Below, in pieces: positions 11,601 to 17,814 of a stretch of DNA of 64,000 nt (its first letter is position 1; the number at the start of each line of letters is the position of its first letter). Made by a program: the position numbers and the translations under genes. This DNA is from Elusimicrobiota bacterium (GTDB taxonomy: Bacteria > Elusimicrobiota > Elusimicrobia > FEN-1173 > JAKLIF01): assembly GCA_022709755.1 (NCBI GenBank), contig JAKLIF010000001.1, positions 1-64,000 on the forward strand, written 5' to 3'. The notes beneath the pieces are model-generated. The model made no database searches and had not been told where the DNA came from. It saw only the letters and a program-made list of their open reading frames with translations.

Positions 11601-14600
11601 CGTCGCGGAGATCCTGTTGTTGTTGGGAAGTGAGGTCGTACCAACCATAGGTTTTTCCGTCCACTTGGACGGTGGTCCCATCGAAGCGGACCTCCTGATA
11701 GCCCGTGGCCCGGTCGAACGAATCGTAGGTGTAGTTCTCCGTCACGGAGGTCGAGATCGTGTCGAGAGTGATGGTCTGTCCCTGTTCGTTCAGGGCCTGG
11801 CCTTTTTGGGTCGTCACCTGCTGAACGGATGACTGGCGTCCCAGGGCGTCATAGGACGTCTGGGCTTTGGAGGTGGTCACGACGGAACTGGCCGCGTTCC
11901 AGCTGGTCTCCGTGTAGGAGATGGCCAATCCCCGTCCGTTATAGAGGATGCCGGCCCGTTCCACATGGTAGGCCGCTTCGCCGGCTTTCTGTCCGTCTTC
12001 GATGTAACCGGTGGCGCGTCCATATTCATCCAGGGCGGTGGCCTGCCATTCTTTGGTGGACTTGATCCCGTTCTCGGAGACGTCCTCCGTGTATCCCATG
12101 GTGATGTTCATCCCCAGGTAGGAGATGTTGCTCCGGCGGGTGACCGTGGTGGAGTTCAATACGCTCAATACGTTCGATTCGAAGAGGCTGATGGGCTGTT
12201 CCTGGACGAAGGATTGGCCGGTGGAGAGCAATTCGACTTTCTGTGCCGAAGTCAGTTCGTTCCAGGTGACCGGCACCCCGTTGAGGATGAACCGGGCCAC
12301 GCCGGCATATTCGTCCCAGTTATACTCGGTGCCGCCGATGACGAACGTCAGGTTGGACAGCCAGGCCAGCCGTTGATCCGCCGTCAGTTCGTTCCAGTTG
12401 GTCGGCAGTTCCAGTTTGTCGAGGCTGGACCCTTCCTGGTGAGTCGTCTCTGTGTAGGACGACAGCTGTCCCAGGCTGTTGTATTCGTCGCCGCTCCAGG
12501 TGGTGGTGATCGTATGGTTGAGCGTGCCGGCCGGGTTGGTGGTGGTGGACACCTGCTGGTATTTGGTGAGTTGGCCGAGCTCGTTGTAGACGGCGCCGTT
12601 CCAAAGGGTGTTCTTGGTGGTTTCGCGGAGAAGGGTCCCCCCGTTGTCGAACATCTTCACCTGGCTGGTCTCGATGTAGCTGGTCATGTTGTTGCGCGAG
12701 TTGTAGACCATCTGGCTGCGAACCGTTTCGGTCTCGCTCCTGTTCCCGTCCGAATCGATGGTGGTGATGAAATCGCTGTAGCCGGTCATCTGGTTCAGCA
12801 CGTTATACGACACGCCTCGGCGTTCCGTCCGGGTGTCCGCCATGAGGGCCCCACCCTGGGTCTTTTCCAAACGGTTCTCAACATAGCCGATGGAACGCCC
12901 GTGTATATCGTAGTTACCTTCCCAATTAATGGTGGTGATGATGCCCGGGGTCATCAAGTTCGTGATCGTGTCCGTGTAGGAGAGGACTTGGCCCATGGGG
13001 TGGTGGGTCAGTTGGGAACGCACGGTCAGCGTGTTGTTGACGACGGCCCCGGTTCCGTCCAGCAACGTCGACGTCTCGGAATAGCCCGTCAGGCCGCCCA
13101 GGTCGTCGAAAACGGCGTTGGAACGGCGGGTCACCGTGGCGGCGTTCATCCCGGAGATGGAGGAGTTGATGACGAAGTGCCCCGTCTTGTCGTGGGTCAC
13201 GGCTTGCGCGGATACTTGGCGCGCCGTCTGGACGAATTCGGAGGTCCTTGAGAAGTTGTCGTATTTGATGTTTTCGAACTCATTGATGGTCAGCATGTCC
13301 GGAGAGCTGGAACTGTTGACCTCTTCGGTGTAGGCGCTCAACGAGCCGTCCTCGTTGTATTTCATCCCGTAGGTGTTCGTGGTGTCGGTGATGTCGAGGA
13401 TGTCGCCGGTGGACTCGTCTTTGCCGAATTTGTGCGCCGATTGGCGCGAGGAGAGGGCCAGGCCGAACACGTTGTAGGTCCCGCTCCAGTTCAGGTCTTC
13501 GACGACCGCGGTCCCGTCCCGCGTCACTTTCTCGTGATAGCCGGCGATATCCCCGAGACCGTTGTAGGTGATGAGATCGCGCACCGTTCGGGACTCCGAC
13601 CGGATCCCGTCGGCCTCGGAGGCGCTGGACAATTCGTACGTCTTCAGGCGTCCGAAGATGTCGTAGGTCATTTTGGAGCGTTCCGCGACGTTCGTGACAC
13701 CCAGCATGTTCACGCTCTCCTCCCGGCTTTGGAGGATGTTGTTGTCCACGCTGTAGACGATGCCGGTGACCTGTTTTTGAGTCCAGGTGCTCGGCTGGCC
13801 GTTCTGGGTGGATTCCTCGGTGTAGGACGTCATGCGTCCGAACCCATCCAGAACGACGTTCGAGCGGGTGGTCTGGGATATCTTGTTCAGCGTCTCGCCG
13901 TTATATTCCCCGTATTCGCGGCGGGTCTCGGTGTAATCTCCCTGAGGCGTCATGTCCGTCTTGACGGTCTCCACGTTCAACTGACGGATGACGGCCCCCG
14001 TGGAATCCCAGGCATTGGTCTTCTGCAGGTCACGCGTGGAGGTGATGTTCTTCTTATGAAAGACGATGTTCAGCTTGGGGTCCATCACGAAATCTTCGGT
14101 GGTCACGTCTTCCTGAAGGCGGAGCGTCTCGATGGTGCGGGTGATGTCCACCACTTGGCCGTCGGATTGGGTGCCGAAAACGTGTGAGTTTTCCATCCCG
14201 CCGACTTTGCGGCCCAGGGCATCGTAAGAGATGTTGGTCATGGAGGTCTCGGTGGTCAACCCGTCGGCCATGACGACCTCGTGATAGCCGATGAGCTCGC
14301 CGCGCGAATTATACCCCATGCCCTCTTCATCGAGCGCGGACCATTCCTTCATCTGCGCCAATCCCTGGCTGTCGACGATCTTCTCATAGTAAGACGTGAG
14401 GTTGTGGCGCTTGTCGTAGGTCCCGGCGGTAAAGATCTTCTGGCGGGTCTGGCCGGCTTCGGTGGTGGTCTCGCGGTAGCTCACCATGTCGTCGTGTTTG
14501 TTGTATTCGACGTTCGAGAGCTCCACCACCTGGATGTTGCCGAAGGTGTCGGCGGTGGTCTGTTTGTAGGAGGTCATCCGGTCGTGCTTGTCGTAGGTGG

Positions 14601-15909
14601 CGGACCAGCTGATCTTCGTGACCTTGTCCTGATAATCCGTCACCGATTTCTCGTAGGAGATCATGTTGTCGAACTCGTCATACCCCATGTTCCGCCAGGT
14701 CTCCCGCTGTTCCAGTCCGTCGCTGGTGCGGGTCAGCTTGTTGTAACCGGTCAGGAGATAATCCGAATGTCCGTCGTCCTCGTTGTCTTTTTTCTTGATC
14801 TTGTCCCGGTGGGGGTTCTCGACGTAGGTCCCGCCGGTCCACTCCACGTAGGTGTCCAGGTCGTTGCTTCGGGAGACCTCTTTGTAGCTCATGAGGTTTT
14901 TGTTTTCGTCATACGTGGCGCCCCACCACCAACGCTCGGTCTTCTTGCCGTTCTCATCGGAGGATTTCTCGTAGAAGTCGGTGAGGTTGTGGTTGGCGTC
15001 GTATTTCATGTTCTTGCGGTGCATCTCTTTGGTGGCTCCGGTGGTGGTCGTGGTCTTCTCCCCCATCTCTTCGACGAGCTGGGAGTCCTGGTCGTAGAAC
15101 TTCGCGCCCTCCTGGTAGACGAACGTCCGTTCCAGGGTGGTCTCGCGGCCTTGCGAATCTTTCTTGCGGGTCACCGTTTTCTCCAGGAGACCGGACTGGT
15201 TGTATTCCATGGAGTCCACGTCTTCCCGCAGGTAATTCCCGTGCGCGTCGATGTTCACCCGGTTCTCGATGCGGGACGTGTTCCCGTTTTTGAAATACGT
15301 CGTGCCGATGGATCCGTCCTTGTTCACGAAGATCTTGTATTTGAATTCACCGCCCTCGCTGAGCAGTTTCTTCATCTTGCCGCCGACCTGTTCGATGATG
15401 CGTTGGATCTCGTCGGCCGCTTCGGAGCCGGGGGTCGGTCCTTGGTCCACCGCTTTGATCTGCCCCAGCGCTCCTTCGGGGGACACCTTCCCGGGGGCCT
15501 CCTGCATCGTCGGAAGCTGTGTCCCGCGGTTCTGTATGTTCTGTTGCTGGATGTCCATGCGGTCCTGCTGGCGCTGTTCTTGTTTCAGGATGCTGTCCGG
15601 CGTGGATCCGCGTCCGCCGAGGACTTTGTCGCGGTCTTCCCAGATGTTCGAGTGGAACACGTAGAGGAGGCGGTCGCGCCCTTGTCCGGTCAGTTTCATC
15701 AGGCGGTCCAGCAGGGGCGTCACTTTCTGAGCCACCGGCAGGTTCATCAACGGGAACGTCCCGGTTCCGGCGCAGAGGACCTGCGTGTGGAACGTGATCA
15801 GGGCGATGGCCAATGCGAGAGTCCTCTTCAGTTGTACCAACGTGGGGGTAAATTTTTTAAGGCTGGGCGTATACGGAATCCGGGTGCTCAGCGCTTCCCA
15901 GGCTGACAT
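1..15909 (-). CDS. Giant secreted YD-like/tandem-repeat protein, C-terminus beyond the window
   Basis: This frame has no stop from the left edge to beyond 15909, giving at least 5,303 residues; the 3' end is outside the window. An N-terminal hydrophobic stretch (about residues 45-62, TLALAIALITF then VLCAG) after a basic K/R region reads as a signal peptide. Residues ~190-300 are Q-rich. Residues ~300-1820 carry short YD/RHS-like units (pattern Y-x3-G/N-x4-Y-x-E). Residues ~1820-3100 carry longer units with inserted DxNxDG loops. Residues ~3100-4420 are unique and include an N/S/Y-rich helical part. Residues ~4420-5303 are 81-residue tandem repeats. The start at 15909 follows a strong Shine-Dalgarno (GGAGGAGG, 9-nt spacing). 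In-frame ATGs at 15954 and 16098 are alternatives, the last lying just after a -10 element. Giant repeat proteins are known in Omnitrophota. The role is unknown; adhesin, predation or cell-surface contact protein is inference. No catalytic toxin domain is visible in this part. Confidence 0.9.
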   Translation of the reverse strand, partial: MSAWEALSTRIPYTPSLKKFTPTLVQLKRTLALAIALITFHTQVLCAGTGTFPLMNLPVAQKVTPLLDRLMKLTGQGRDRLLYVFHSNIWEDRDKVLGGRGSTPDSILKQEQRQQDRMDIQQQNIQNRGTQLPTMQEAPGKVSPEGALGQIKAVDQGPTPGSEAADEIQRIIEQVGGKMKKLLSEGGEFKYKIFVNKDGSIGTTYFKNGNTSRIENRVNIDAHGNYLREDVDSMEYNQSGLLEKTVTRKKDSQGRETTLERTFVYQEGAKFYDQDSQLVEEMGEKTTTTTGATKEMHRKNMKYDANHNLTDFYEKSSDENGKKTERWWWGATYDENKNLMSYKEVSRSNDLDTYVEWTGGTYVENPHRDKIKKKDNEDDGHSDYLLTGYNKLTRTSDGLEQRETWRNMGYDEFDNMISYEKSVTDYQDKVTKISWSATYDKHDRMTSYKQTTADTFGNIQVVELSNVEYNKHDDMVSYRETTTEAGQTRQKIFTAGTYDKRHNLTSYYEKIVDSQGLAQMKEWSALDEEGMGYNSRGELIGYHEVVMADGLTTETSMTNISYDALGRKVGGMENSHVFGTQSDGQVVDITRTIETLRLQEDVTTEDFVMDPKLNIVFHKKNITSTRDLQKTNAWDSTGAVIRQLNVETVKTDMTPQGDYTETRREYGEYNGETLNKISQTTRSNVVLDGFGRMTSYTEESTQNGQPSTWTQKQVTGIVYSVDNNILQSREESVNMLGVTNVAERSKMTYDIFGRLKTYELSSASEADGIRSESRTVRDLITYNGLGDIAGYHEKVTRDGTAVVEDLNWSGTYNVFGLALSSRQSAHKFGKDESTGDILDITDTTNTYGMKYNEDGSLSAYTEEVNSSSSPDMLTINEFENIKYDNFSRTSEFVQTARQVSAQAVTHDKTGHFVINSSISGMNAATVTRRSNAVFDDLGGLTGYSETSTLLDGTGAVVNNTLTVRSQLTHHPMGQVLSYTDTITNLMTPGIITTINWEGNYDIHGRSIGYVENRLEKTQGGALMADTRTERRGVSYNVLNQMTGYSDFITTIDSDGNRSETETVRSQMVYNSRNNMTSYIETSQVKMFDNGGTLLRETTKNTLWNGAVYNELGQLTKYQQVSTTTNPAGTLNHTITTTWSGDEYNSLGQLSSYTETTHQEGSSLDKLELPTNWNELTADQRLAWLSNLTFVIGGTEYNWDEYAGVARFILNGVPVTWNELTSAQKVELLSTGQSFVQEQPISLFESNVLSVLNSTTVTRRSNISYLGMNITMGYTEDVSENGIKSTKEWQATALDEYGRATGYIEDGQKAGEAAYHVERAGILYNGRGLAISYTETSWNAASSVVTTSKAQTSYDALGRQSSVQQVTTQKGQALNEQGQTITLDTISTSVTENYTYDSFDRATGYQEVRFDGTTVQVDGKTYGWYDLTSQQQQDLRDGVVLVEDQSITVNTMLGIVYDLQGRQKGYVNVQNTFGMIRPAPAETIAEPAPAPQVMKEETTSVRTGLQYNANNQAVAYKEIATASKSEAMQTTTSMKDIVYNAEGQQVGYLSEIYSQGIDLDVISLVQRSGVLYNGLGQLAAYSDVSTENGLKTDNTTLNMTYDDQGRSTGYTSTILKTGQESRTYYTYQGRELQDWELSLVLALYPDQTVDSLLSSGVLKMQSRMEDVNETVMTTRSDVGYDALNRMVSYTDTTANADGTTTVAKMTQRFDSLGRVTGYLSETRQYGPGIKMSYQMDGRPITSETINEMLMTSGLTPADFVESVLGMSELGLIQVVETAEYTDKTTVSERSDIQYNANGQMVGYQDTTSDPETGLTKQTTNVSLTYNQRGQIVTSKSLTESQYDTGSVTTSETLMTNRYDAEGILLGAESVGTFKTVEAAVWTDSNGDGIVDRLVSGGTTTGSSRQTFGVRNGQTQLLFQLSQTTSVASDGNTTVSDTTTVYHYNPLGRLLGGMSTGKSLSDDGFGNVTNTQITQLLTAFQGETKVVLNISDSFTANLDGSDNHSVTAVSYQYNERGQVSAASGHGHFVSNERGYTDPEHAWMDGWDDKNGNGIVDEGEIDINLKNGVIDPGETLWIDANGNGVEDAPTFGDVGQTTGTIEQVFAIVNREARMVQSISTSHSVNVNGSITDQTMVTTNSYDDKGRLNECTAAGTSTSTSEESDVVTQGATYQNYMIINGNAKVIESLSITDTTNPNGSLNHSETSVHYRYDGDGKLTRAWGDGAFSNTEYGWTDTTLPPDGVVDQITEAGTTRGTMEQTYEIIGGQARQVSNISDSTTISGATQTRSRSVVNNRYNTLGQLTATSGYSSSNSASEVWDDLNQNGVWEAGETDIPVTISDTVNTYVLLAGQSIVVSAVSTTWGTDDEGGIIRDQDQDGYSWSQTTVSYSYDRNARLLDAIGSGTSRSTQVSWTDLEAGQNPPEGLTLIEQDIDGDGSVERGYWNTQKSSSIIEQDYEILDGQALLSRTFTKTWNTKPGTWDPILLNPDDPLASDGYSYSEMTVDNTYDSAGRLTASQGTGLTQSAQAAWNDAEHQTQWTDSNGDQEIQDGEIQLVWVDLNEDGVEQNGSWILQRNETDINQTYYISKGRALLRASQSTNWTLDDDQQRIQSGTDGYTWSQTTITYTYDRKDRLNGARGEGISESSSSSLTQELRQEDLNMDGDYTDDGETTETDLNGDGLIADYWELQSNRSRIEQTYRILQGRASMLEQKSISDALNAAGDVITRNENGYSHAETVTTYLYDDKGHMVSTKGTGWSENTSLVLTQEVFYQDVTGDGDTNDFGETLETDLNGDGLIADYWEPDTTRSDFTQDYSMLNGQSKLMGQTTTTHVDGKEGSVSETQAILSYKYDEAGHLISAYGYSLSVSDDGYYNLTSSETKQQYIVLRGEIKLLNTITDSLTQNYDETTSTSHMETRYVYDARGKLIDAMGEGYSSSDDLWGNKTTSEIKQLFQLIQGQARLASSRTTSDTVNFDDSTSHQESVMVNRYNALGQLLSAHGTGSSESVTVEGTSTDSLFEQYYVLINGQTKQYLAANISGTENIDGSQQHQETLTTYFYNSKGQGLYGFGLGQTVSDDMFGTITRDTLFQQYAFLSGQFRLVKTDTTSDTVDSLQNPLTDLTSNLLDGLGLSGVDWVTALADTPFIIPLAVHKQIYEALSEILNFSFTEILVQEQETETISEIFAADIQDAINQFVQSGVVTNIKSVEFITGTPTDSEVMDTSSFITWTSDGVVLIHEDVLKRWNAEGRDVTATMLTALLHENSEYTQYLDVVAAGVEITTEMIGVWHQTAIEQGYMISDLQENQAEAGAVVSASAFGSVAWGNILGQLTNGSSLDALIMKSIYTGLGANDGVATLKNNTSWQITDADTTYDPSTIKSNLSNLVGRLYSGSGGTVDANNDGTSAAEEYLLEQIHQLSTTQRNDYVGHYNGPYTSGSYATFTDYVWGTSKTALGALATAMSNIYNSVDPAADALASVKSQLTQCWSNYNYYKGQVDGFYWDVSYGGTTYTSKSAATSAMNSYLSARNAAATPLNYYYSKQSSAYNAWQTELSKTTHTNWNLWDLNGDGVITIDAQNTGLGTDDRTLFYKNYGDRDGIVESSDDSINPWSYSNLYNSADLSAFTGNIGLSQASNGLGDPPRITSQLQARYQNYYDNYVSWNNTYNSYNNAYYSLSNSIDSEDSSYYNLQTNVDIARNDILALTNCLTNSTQSNLIGDLSKFATLRSAYVNNKSKWDTERTYWSNLAATTTDAIGSYYTAMANEALRNSDFAATMISKIDNLTSNLTTVIQSSDFQIGSVASTSGLAYYGHTSSRSSSANSTLSTFNSAMGTFRNAATNFSATNTSMNNAVAANRNMIDYLGGKMREAAVLYQEADLIEDRQEAINGANNSSLSVSQFVTGAPSSSSLPETNLSLGGVSCSGEAPGGCDGNGQWLSRDGEPLGFGKMGSKGSNMTIAYYDEHGNMTTKIHMVWTGGHMDYRSTVSRDDDGNMTNIVEKFFDGTNGFVKYIRSDLPSESGGGTSYSLMAVGNRNTGNKTVAKQTWLENSTRKDGASYESGSYMTRGYVRGGGYNWNYVTKQSVMLNKDTGAVTFSSLKRDMGSSAGPQGVMVGDVPTDDEGNNWVANSIKIINGSSKEVYTVEYPTAAGAPRWLNGKVPPGAPSTLTTSFNFDNMDMTLTIPGFGSSVTIQRRLNGYVSINGIDGFHYGNASGRIDNGGGYVAILDTSMANAIASGKSFTKVGTASASLYGTVSWTNLLQLLNPFKPTHQAIIKTIAGTLKIDNYSTQLNVDIPQSSAGTTWQTKLNQFVLINSPIINTINRLLQTMNLIPKSSQQTTDEGQGLSSTLQAMGISEDTLPDLLNEDGTVTAATTSPNGQQSEFSIVTADELFLRGTITLHPLVREAGGFLNKTVKITGLKESEYTGATTHTEMTVVYNYNARGQLISASGRGTSVSNDGFGNITTSDIVQNYVILNGQARLKESITSSHTVNIDGSESWMDGTHGSQAMKVEYFYDAKGKVLTGTEAAARGTGVSISSDAFGSVTTTRTDQYFTSVAGQAKMTRSTSSSYTESVDGAKTYNGWEDPTGKVLGKATEVTYHYTSRGLLETGKNNAAYGYGESYTVDAFGNETTSVNEQFFTAVRNQAKLDSVRNSSVGKSVDGSVTVTDPYTIEYTYDAIGLLIQSSMPSEIHSTTTDAFGNITESWSLQTFKIVAGQAKMLTNTTWSSTLSVDGSSSDTDRYTTTYAYAEDTADNRTKRIVGNLLGAEAESIHSNTTDAFGNVTESWTEQTFGIIANQAKVLTSTNWSTSRSVDGAVTVTDRYTTTNKYAEDTEANRKLGIVGQLLSASATPIRSTTTDAFGNVTASTTEQVFTVIAGQAKVLRSITSSRTDSVDGSVSETEPYATTNTYAENTSENRTLGIVGHLKQSTADPIRSVTTDAFGNVTTSTTEQVFKIINNQAKVLRSTVSSVSESVDGSVTKTEPYSTTYEYEEDTLDNRHSRTVGHLLNTTAAPIHSGTTDAFGNVTKTTTEQVFIVIANQAKLLMSTTESQTNSVDGSVTVTEPYVTTYSYAMDTAENRDAGRVGHLLGAEDVQINSTTTDAFGNVTRSWTTQAFTVISNQAKVARATTWSETRSIDGSDTTTDRYTTVYSYESDTAENRRDGKVGKLIAVTAEPIHSTTRDAFGNVTESWSEQVFTIIAGQSKLLSSSTWSKTTSIDGSITVSDRYTTTYDYAADTESNRKARLVGHLRSVTAETIQSTTTDSFGNITESRTNQTFAIILGQSKQTTSTTSSKTSSVDGSYTETNPYTTIYS
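2650..6600 (-). other. Unique (non-repeat) segment within the giant protein
   Basis: About residues 3104-4420. The first part (6.0-6.6 kb) is ordinary globular-looking sequence with an ALLHENSEYTQ motif near residue 3255. The middle (about 4.3-5.6 kb) is rich in Asn, Ser, Tyr and Ala with regular aromatic spacing and long predicted-helical stretches, and its DNA is visibly less G+C-rich than the flanks. The last part (2.65-4.2 kb) is Gly/Ser/Thr-rich with many beta-like short motifs (for example GYVSINGIDG) and ends where the 81-residue units begin. I recognise no named domain. It may be a stalk or spacer domain between two repeat regions. Confidence 0.6.
5221..10268 (-). other. Calcium-loop-like DxNxDG motifs scattered in the giant protein
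   Basis: Aspartate-rich loops of the EF-hand/dockerin/thrombospondin-3 kind are encoded near 10231-10268 (DSNGDGIVD), 9741-9782 (DKNGNGIVDEGE), 9657-9690 (DANGNGVED), 8933-8968 (DLNQNGVWEAGE), 8605-8630 (DIDGDGSVE), 8223-8300 (DLNEDGVE and DSNGDQEI), 7874-7906 and about 7533-7562 (DLNGDGLI, twice) and 5221-5248 (DLNGDGVI). Several sit where a repeat unit is lengthened, next to a W. Calcium binding is inferred from the motif only. Confidence 0.65.
10450..15000 (-). repeat. Short YD/RHS-like repeats in the giant protein
   Basis: Translated units of about 30-50 residues recur with the core YDxxxRxTSYxE or YNxLGQxxxYxE, for example ATYDKHDRMTSYKQ, TYDKRHNLTSYYEK, SYDALGRKVGG, VYNELGQLTKYQQ. This is the tyrosine-aspartate repeat theme of RHS/teneurin-type proteins, which form beta-sheet shells or barrels. 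Unit length varies and several units carry insertions such as a TWNELTxxQ segment near 12.2-12.4 kb. The similarity is judged by eye only; no RHS core cleavage motif (DPxG...DP) was seen in the part available. Confidence 0.75.
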
Positions 15910-15918
15910 CGTCAGCCA

Positions 15919-15926
15919 CCTCCTCC
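15919..15926 (-). promoter_or_regulatory. Strong ribosome-binding site for the giant gene
   Basis: On the minus strand GGAGGAGG lies 9 nt before the ATG at 15909. It is the best Shine-Dalgarno near the three in-frame starts (15909, 15954, 16098), which is why 15909 is chosen. The 15954 ATG has a weaker G-rich stretch (AGGGGG) upstream. Confidence 0.7.
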
Positions 15927-16106
15927 AGTTCGATTCCTGCTCAGTCCTCTCCATTGTTACCACCCCCTGACATGTGTCTGTCGTAGAATATGATTCGCCG
16001 TCGGAATGGAGCTGTTTCCCCACCCCGGCGTTCTCATGCTCGGTTTGCTCGTTCATTTCGGTCATTGGAGACATGTGCGAATCAGGTATTTCTTTCATTG
16101 CTCTAC

Positions 16107-16117
16107 AGTATATACCA
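16107..16117 (-). promoter_or_regulatory. Candidate extended -10 element of the giant gene
   Basis: Minus strand TGG-TATATA-CT, an extended -10 (TGnTATATA, or TATACT two bases on) with no good -35. It would start transcription at about 16100-16102, a few bases before an in-frame ATG at 16098, or about 190 nt before the preferred start at 15909. The rest of the 340-bp divergent spacer (15955-16294) shows no other clear signal except the ribosome-binding site of the plus-strand neighbour. Confidence 0.4.
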
Positions 16118-16294
16118 GGCCCCGTAACACCCGCCTTAAGAACACGTAAAGTCGGCGCAAATAAAGTGAAAATATCCTGTAAATAGATCAACAATTCCAA
16201 GTAAATGACTTGTAATAAAACTGTAACAGGACTTGAAAAATAAACGCACATTTGGGATGATATTCGAATTGCAGGGAGGCATTTCAACCACCAT

Positions 16295-17764
16295 ATGTTC
16301 TTAATCGGCGCAAAAATCGTCTTGTTGGCCTATCTCCTCGTCTTGTTGCTCCTGACCTTGTTCGGCCTCCACAGATACTGGATCCTCTACTTGTACTGGC
16401 GTTTCTACAAGAAGGCGCCGCCCCTCGCTGTTCCCCCGGAACCGGAGCAGTGGCCGTTCGTCACCGTTCAGCTTCCCGTCTACAACGAGATCTACGTCAT
16501 CGAACGACTGATCGAGTCCGTCACCCGATTGGACTATCCGAAGGACCGATTGGAGATCCAGATATTGGATGATTCCACCGACGAAACCAGCGCGTTGGCG
16601 GAGCAGTGGGTCCGGCAAAAGTCCGGCGACGGATACTGCATCCGTCATCTCCGCCGGCCCAACCGGTCCGGCTTCAAGGCCGGCGCGTTGGCCCACGGGC
16701 TCCAGCAGGCGCGCGGCGAGTTCCTCGCCATTTTCGACGCCGATTTTCTCCCCCCGCCGGATTTCCTGAAGAAGGTCATCCCCTATTTTTCAGACGGAAA
16801 AGTCGGAATGGTCCAAGCCCGTTGGGGGCATTTGAACTCCTCCTATTCGCTTCTGACCCGGCTCCAATCGTTGTTCCTGGACGGCCATTTCGTGCTGGAA
16901 CACACGGCGCGGAACCGGTCCGGCGCGTTCTTCAATTTCAACGGGACGGCGGGGATCTGGCGACGGGAGACCATTGATCAGGCCGGCGGCTGGATGACGG
17001 ATACTCTCACCGAGGACCTGGACCTGTCTTATCGCGCGCAGTTGCGCGGATGGCGGTTCCTCTACCTTCCCCACGTGGTGTGCCCGGCGGAACTTCCCGT
17101 CGATATGAATGCTTTCCGCACTCAACAATACCGATGGACGAAAGGCGCGTTGGAGGTGGCGAGAAAAGTCCTCCCGGATATCTGGCGGAGCGGTTTTCCG
17201 TCCCTGGTTAAATTGGAGAGCACCATCCACTTGACCGCCAATCTCGGTTATCTCCTGGTGTCGATCCTCTCCATCCTTTTGTTGCCCAGCCTGGTGGCGC
17301 GTTGTTATCTGCAGTGGCCCGGAGTGGAATATTTGGAGGGGATCGCTTTTGCCCTGACGCTGATCTCCATCGGGTTGTTCTACTACGTGGCGCATCGGGA
17401 GGCCCATCCGTCGGAACCGTTGGAGTGGAGGCATCTCCCGGCGTTGGTGGCTTTGGGGATCGGCATGGGATTCAACAACCTGCGGGCGGCGCTGGAGGCT
17501 TTCCTGGACATCAAGACGGAATTCAGCCGGACGGCGAAACTGAACATCCGGAACCGTGAGGAGTCATGGAGGCAGAAACGGTATAAGGGACGCACCGGAT
17601 CCGTCGGCGCGATCGAGATGGGTTTGGCGGTCTACTTTGTTTTCACGTTCCTCTACAGCCTGGAACTTTCCTTTTGGTGGTCGGTCCCGTTCATTCTTCT
17701 TTTTTTCTTCGGATATTTTTACGTCGGGATGATGACCCTGTCCCACACTCTTCAAAAAACCTGA
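16295..17764 (+). CDS. Membrane-bound processive family 2 glycosyltransferase (CESA/CslA type)
   Basis: 489 residues. An N-terminal membrane helix (about 5-27) precedes a GT2 catalytic domain with all landmark motifs: PVYNE (61-65), DDSTDE (92-97), DAD (148-150), TEDLDL (239-244) and QQYRW (277-281). The Q-x-x-RW motif marks processive beta-glycan synthases. Four or five C-terminal helices follow (about 310-335, 350-372, 385-405, 440-485), suiting a channel that exports the chain. Closest in style to beta-mannan/glucan synthases such as CslA; the polymer is not determined. GGGAGG precedes the start by about 15 nt. Single gene, divergent from the giant gene and convergent with the next; the 50-bp gap after it holds no clear terminator. 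Confidence 0.88.
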   Translation: MFLIGAKIVLLAYLLVLLLLTLFGLHRYWILYLYWRFYKKAPPLAVPPEPEQWPFVTVQLPVYNEIYVIERLIESVTRLDYPKDRLEIQILDDSTDETSALAEQWVRQKSGDGYCIRHLRRPNRSGFKAGALAHGLQQARGEFLAIFDADFLPPPDFLKKVIPYFSDGKVGMVQARWGHLNSSYSLLTRLQSLFLDGHFVLEHTARNRSGAFFNFNGTAGIWRRETIDQAGGWMTDTLTEDLDLSYRAQLRGWRFLYLPHVVCPAELPVDMNAFRTQQYRWTKGALEVARKVLPDIWRSGFPSLVKLESTIHLTANLGYLLVSILSILLLPSLVARCYLQWPGVEYLEGIAFALTLISIGLFYYVAHREAHPSEPLEWRHLPALVALGIGMGFNNLRAALEAFLDIKTEFSRTAKLNIRNREESWRQKRYKGRTGSVGAIEMGLAVYFVFTFLYSLELSFWWSVPFILLFFFGYFYVGMMTLSHTLQKT

Positions 17765-17814
17765 CCGATCTGTCCGTCGGCCGGCCTCATTCCGTCACCG
17801 GCTTCTTCCAAATC

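Noticed and set aside
8791-11832. Long plus-strand frame of 1,013 codons
   Set aside because: Gly/Val/Asp-rich repeated sequence with no domain; it is the antisense shadow of the giant gene's repeats, as are the other plus-strand frames in 1-15.9 kb.
15974-16186. 70-codon plus-strand frame upstream of the GT2 gene
   Set aside because: No ribosome-binding site, and it overlaps the likely promoter and 5' region of the giant gene.
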